Part shown: positions 34,966 to 35,608 of the stretch, in pieces | Layout of the letters: every line of letters begins with the position of its first letter | How positions within the stretch are numbered: the first letter of the stretch is position 1 | Assembly (NCBI GenBank): GCA_905236065.1 | Contig: CAJONZ010000113.1 | Location: 1 to 35,608, forward strand | Source of the DNA: an uncultured Bacteroidaceae bacterium | Lineage (GTDB): Bacteria; Bacteroidota; Bacteroidia; Bacteroidales; Bacteroidaceae | Length of the DNA: 35,608 bases | Direction: 5' to 3' | Program-made: the position numbers and the translations under genes | Notes under the pieces: generated by a model | What the model saw: the letters and a program-made list of their open reading frames with translations, nothing else | Databases searched by the model: none | Told to the model about the DNA's origin: nothing

Positions 34966-35357
34966 CAAAAGATAAAGCCCTTGAGGAACTCTTCCTCGCA
35001 CAGACGCCTCATTTCGACGACAATGCCGACTTCATGGCCAAACTCACCAAGCGCCTGGATGCTGTGGAATATATCAAGCAGCATCAGGAAGCAACCATCC
35101 GTCGTTATAAGATAGCGATGGTCGCTGCGTTTGTCGCGGGAATCATAAGCGCTACTGTCGCTATGGTGTTTGTTCTTTCCATGCCTATTGACACCCCCCT
35201 GTTCACCGTTGGCACACAGACAGGTTTCCTTTTCTGGCTTGCCGAGAACTCCCGTTCTTTCGCTACCCTCGCCCTGCTGATGACCTTTGGCCTGATAAGC
35301 ATCATCACCAACGTCCAGGACATCATGTTGATGAGGGGAAGACAGATTACGACATAA
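34962..35357 (+). CDS. Small two-helix membrane protein, possible anti-sigma factor
   Basis: The 131-residue protein has a soluble N-terminal part (residues 1-45: KALEELFLAQTPHFDDNADFMAKLTKRLDAVEYIKQHQ), a membrane helix at about 50-73 (KIAMVAAFVAGIISATVAMVFVL) and a second at about 98-116. The position straight after the sigma gene, the overlapping ATGA and the cytoplasmic helical N-terminus resemble a membrane-bound anti-sigma factor, but no zinc-binding ZAS motif (HxxxCxxC) or FecR domain is visible. The assignment is from context only. No clear terminator follows. Confidence 0.65.
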   Translation: MTKDKALEELFLAQTPHFDDNADFMAKLTKRLDAVEYIKQHQEATIRRYKIAMVAAFVAGIISATVAMVFVLSMPIDTPLFTVGTQTGFLFWLAENSRSFATLALLMTFGLISIITNVQDIMLMRGRQITT

Positions 35358-35467
35358 AGAAGTGTTGACTTTTTGAATCAGTTCCGCGCCGTTTTATGCC
35401 TTGTGGTTAAGAATATTTAACTGCCTTAGACCAACTTTGAACAAGACAACATCGTTATAAATAAAAA

Positions 35468-35489
35468 ATTCAACTTTCGCAAGTTGAAT
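35468..35489. repeat. Short hairpin after the sigma-factor operon
   Basis: A perfect 9-bp stem (ATTCAACTT at 35468-35476 with AAGTTGAAT at 35481-35489) with a TCGC loop. No T-run follows, so it is a weak terminator at best. Confidence 0.5.
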
Positions 35490-35490
35490 G

Positions 35491-35608
35491 GAAGGGAAGT
35501 TAAAAGGGAGTTAAAGGGAAGTACTGCGCCAATAGTATTCCCATCAGCATCCCATACGTCCTTTTAACTTCCAAGCGGAGCGATAACTTCTTTTTAACTT
35601 CCCTTTAA
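35491..35608. repeat. Inverted and direct repeats at the right edge
   Basis: GGAAGTTAAAAGG at 35495-35507 is perfectly complementary to 35560-35572, and TTAAAGGGAAGT at 35511-35522 to 35597-35608, with near-repeats of AAGTTAAAAGG throughout. Between the arms lies AGTACTGCG (35520-35528), the core of the 22-base repeat family. The structure probably continues past the window. Confidence 0.7.

Overview
The window looks like chromosomal DNA from a gut- or oral-type member of the Bacteroidota, most likely Prevotellaceae. The evidence is paired SusC/SusD outer-membrane genes, lipoprotein signal peptides ending in Cys followed by acidic residues, start codons without a clear Shine-Dalgarno sequence, and promoters of the Bacteroidota type (TTTG, about 20 bases, TAnnTTTG). 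No rRNA, tRNA, CRISPR array or transposase gene was seen.

Left part (1-5800): a gene-poor left edge with a strong hairpin is followed by a flavoprotein with a four-cysteine cluster, a 61-residue conserved small protein, a DUF3089 lipoprotein of the alpha/beta-hydrolase type, a ParE/RelE-like toxin-antitoxin pair on the minus strand, a MalY/PatB-type C-S lyase, an intergenic cluster of 22-base repeats, and a reduced ComEC-like membrane protein with a TTG start.

Middle (5780-15229): a good promoter drives a tight operon of pyrF, an HD-domain phosphohydrolase and uvrA. It ends at a terminator whose loop also carries the -33 element of the next promoter. That promoter serves a secreted M64 metallopeptidase and a multidomain secreted GH128-type glucanase with a dockerin-like tail. 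A second strong terminator follows.

Right part (15337-33593): seven genes, all on the plus strand with gaps of 15-70 bases, form one probable 18-kb operon: a large FAS1 (fasciclin) lipoprotein, SusC, SusD, two more FAS1 lipoproteins, a second SusC and a second, oversized SusD. There is one clear promoter at the front and one clear terminator at the end. No glycoside hydrolase, protease, sensor or regulator is encoded in it. This is the best candidate in the window for an undescribed system: a surface complex in which FAS1 proteins may take the place usually held by extra glycan-binding lipoproteins. Its ligand cannot be read from the sequence.

Right end (33594-35608): a second copy of the 22-base repeat cluster is followed by a translationally coupled trio of a DUF6249-like membrane protein, an ECF sigma factor and a small two-helix membrane protein that may be its antagonist. 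The window ends in A/T-rich inverted repeats.
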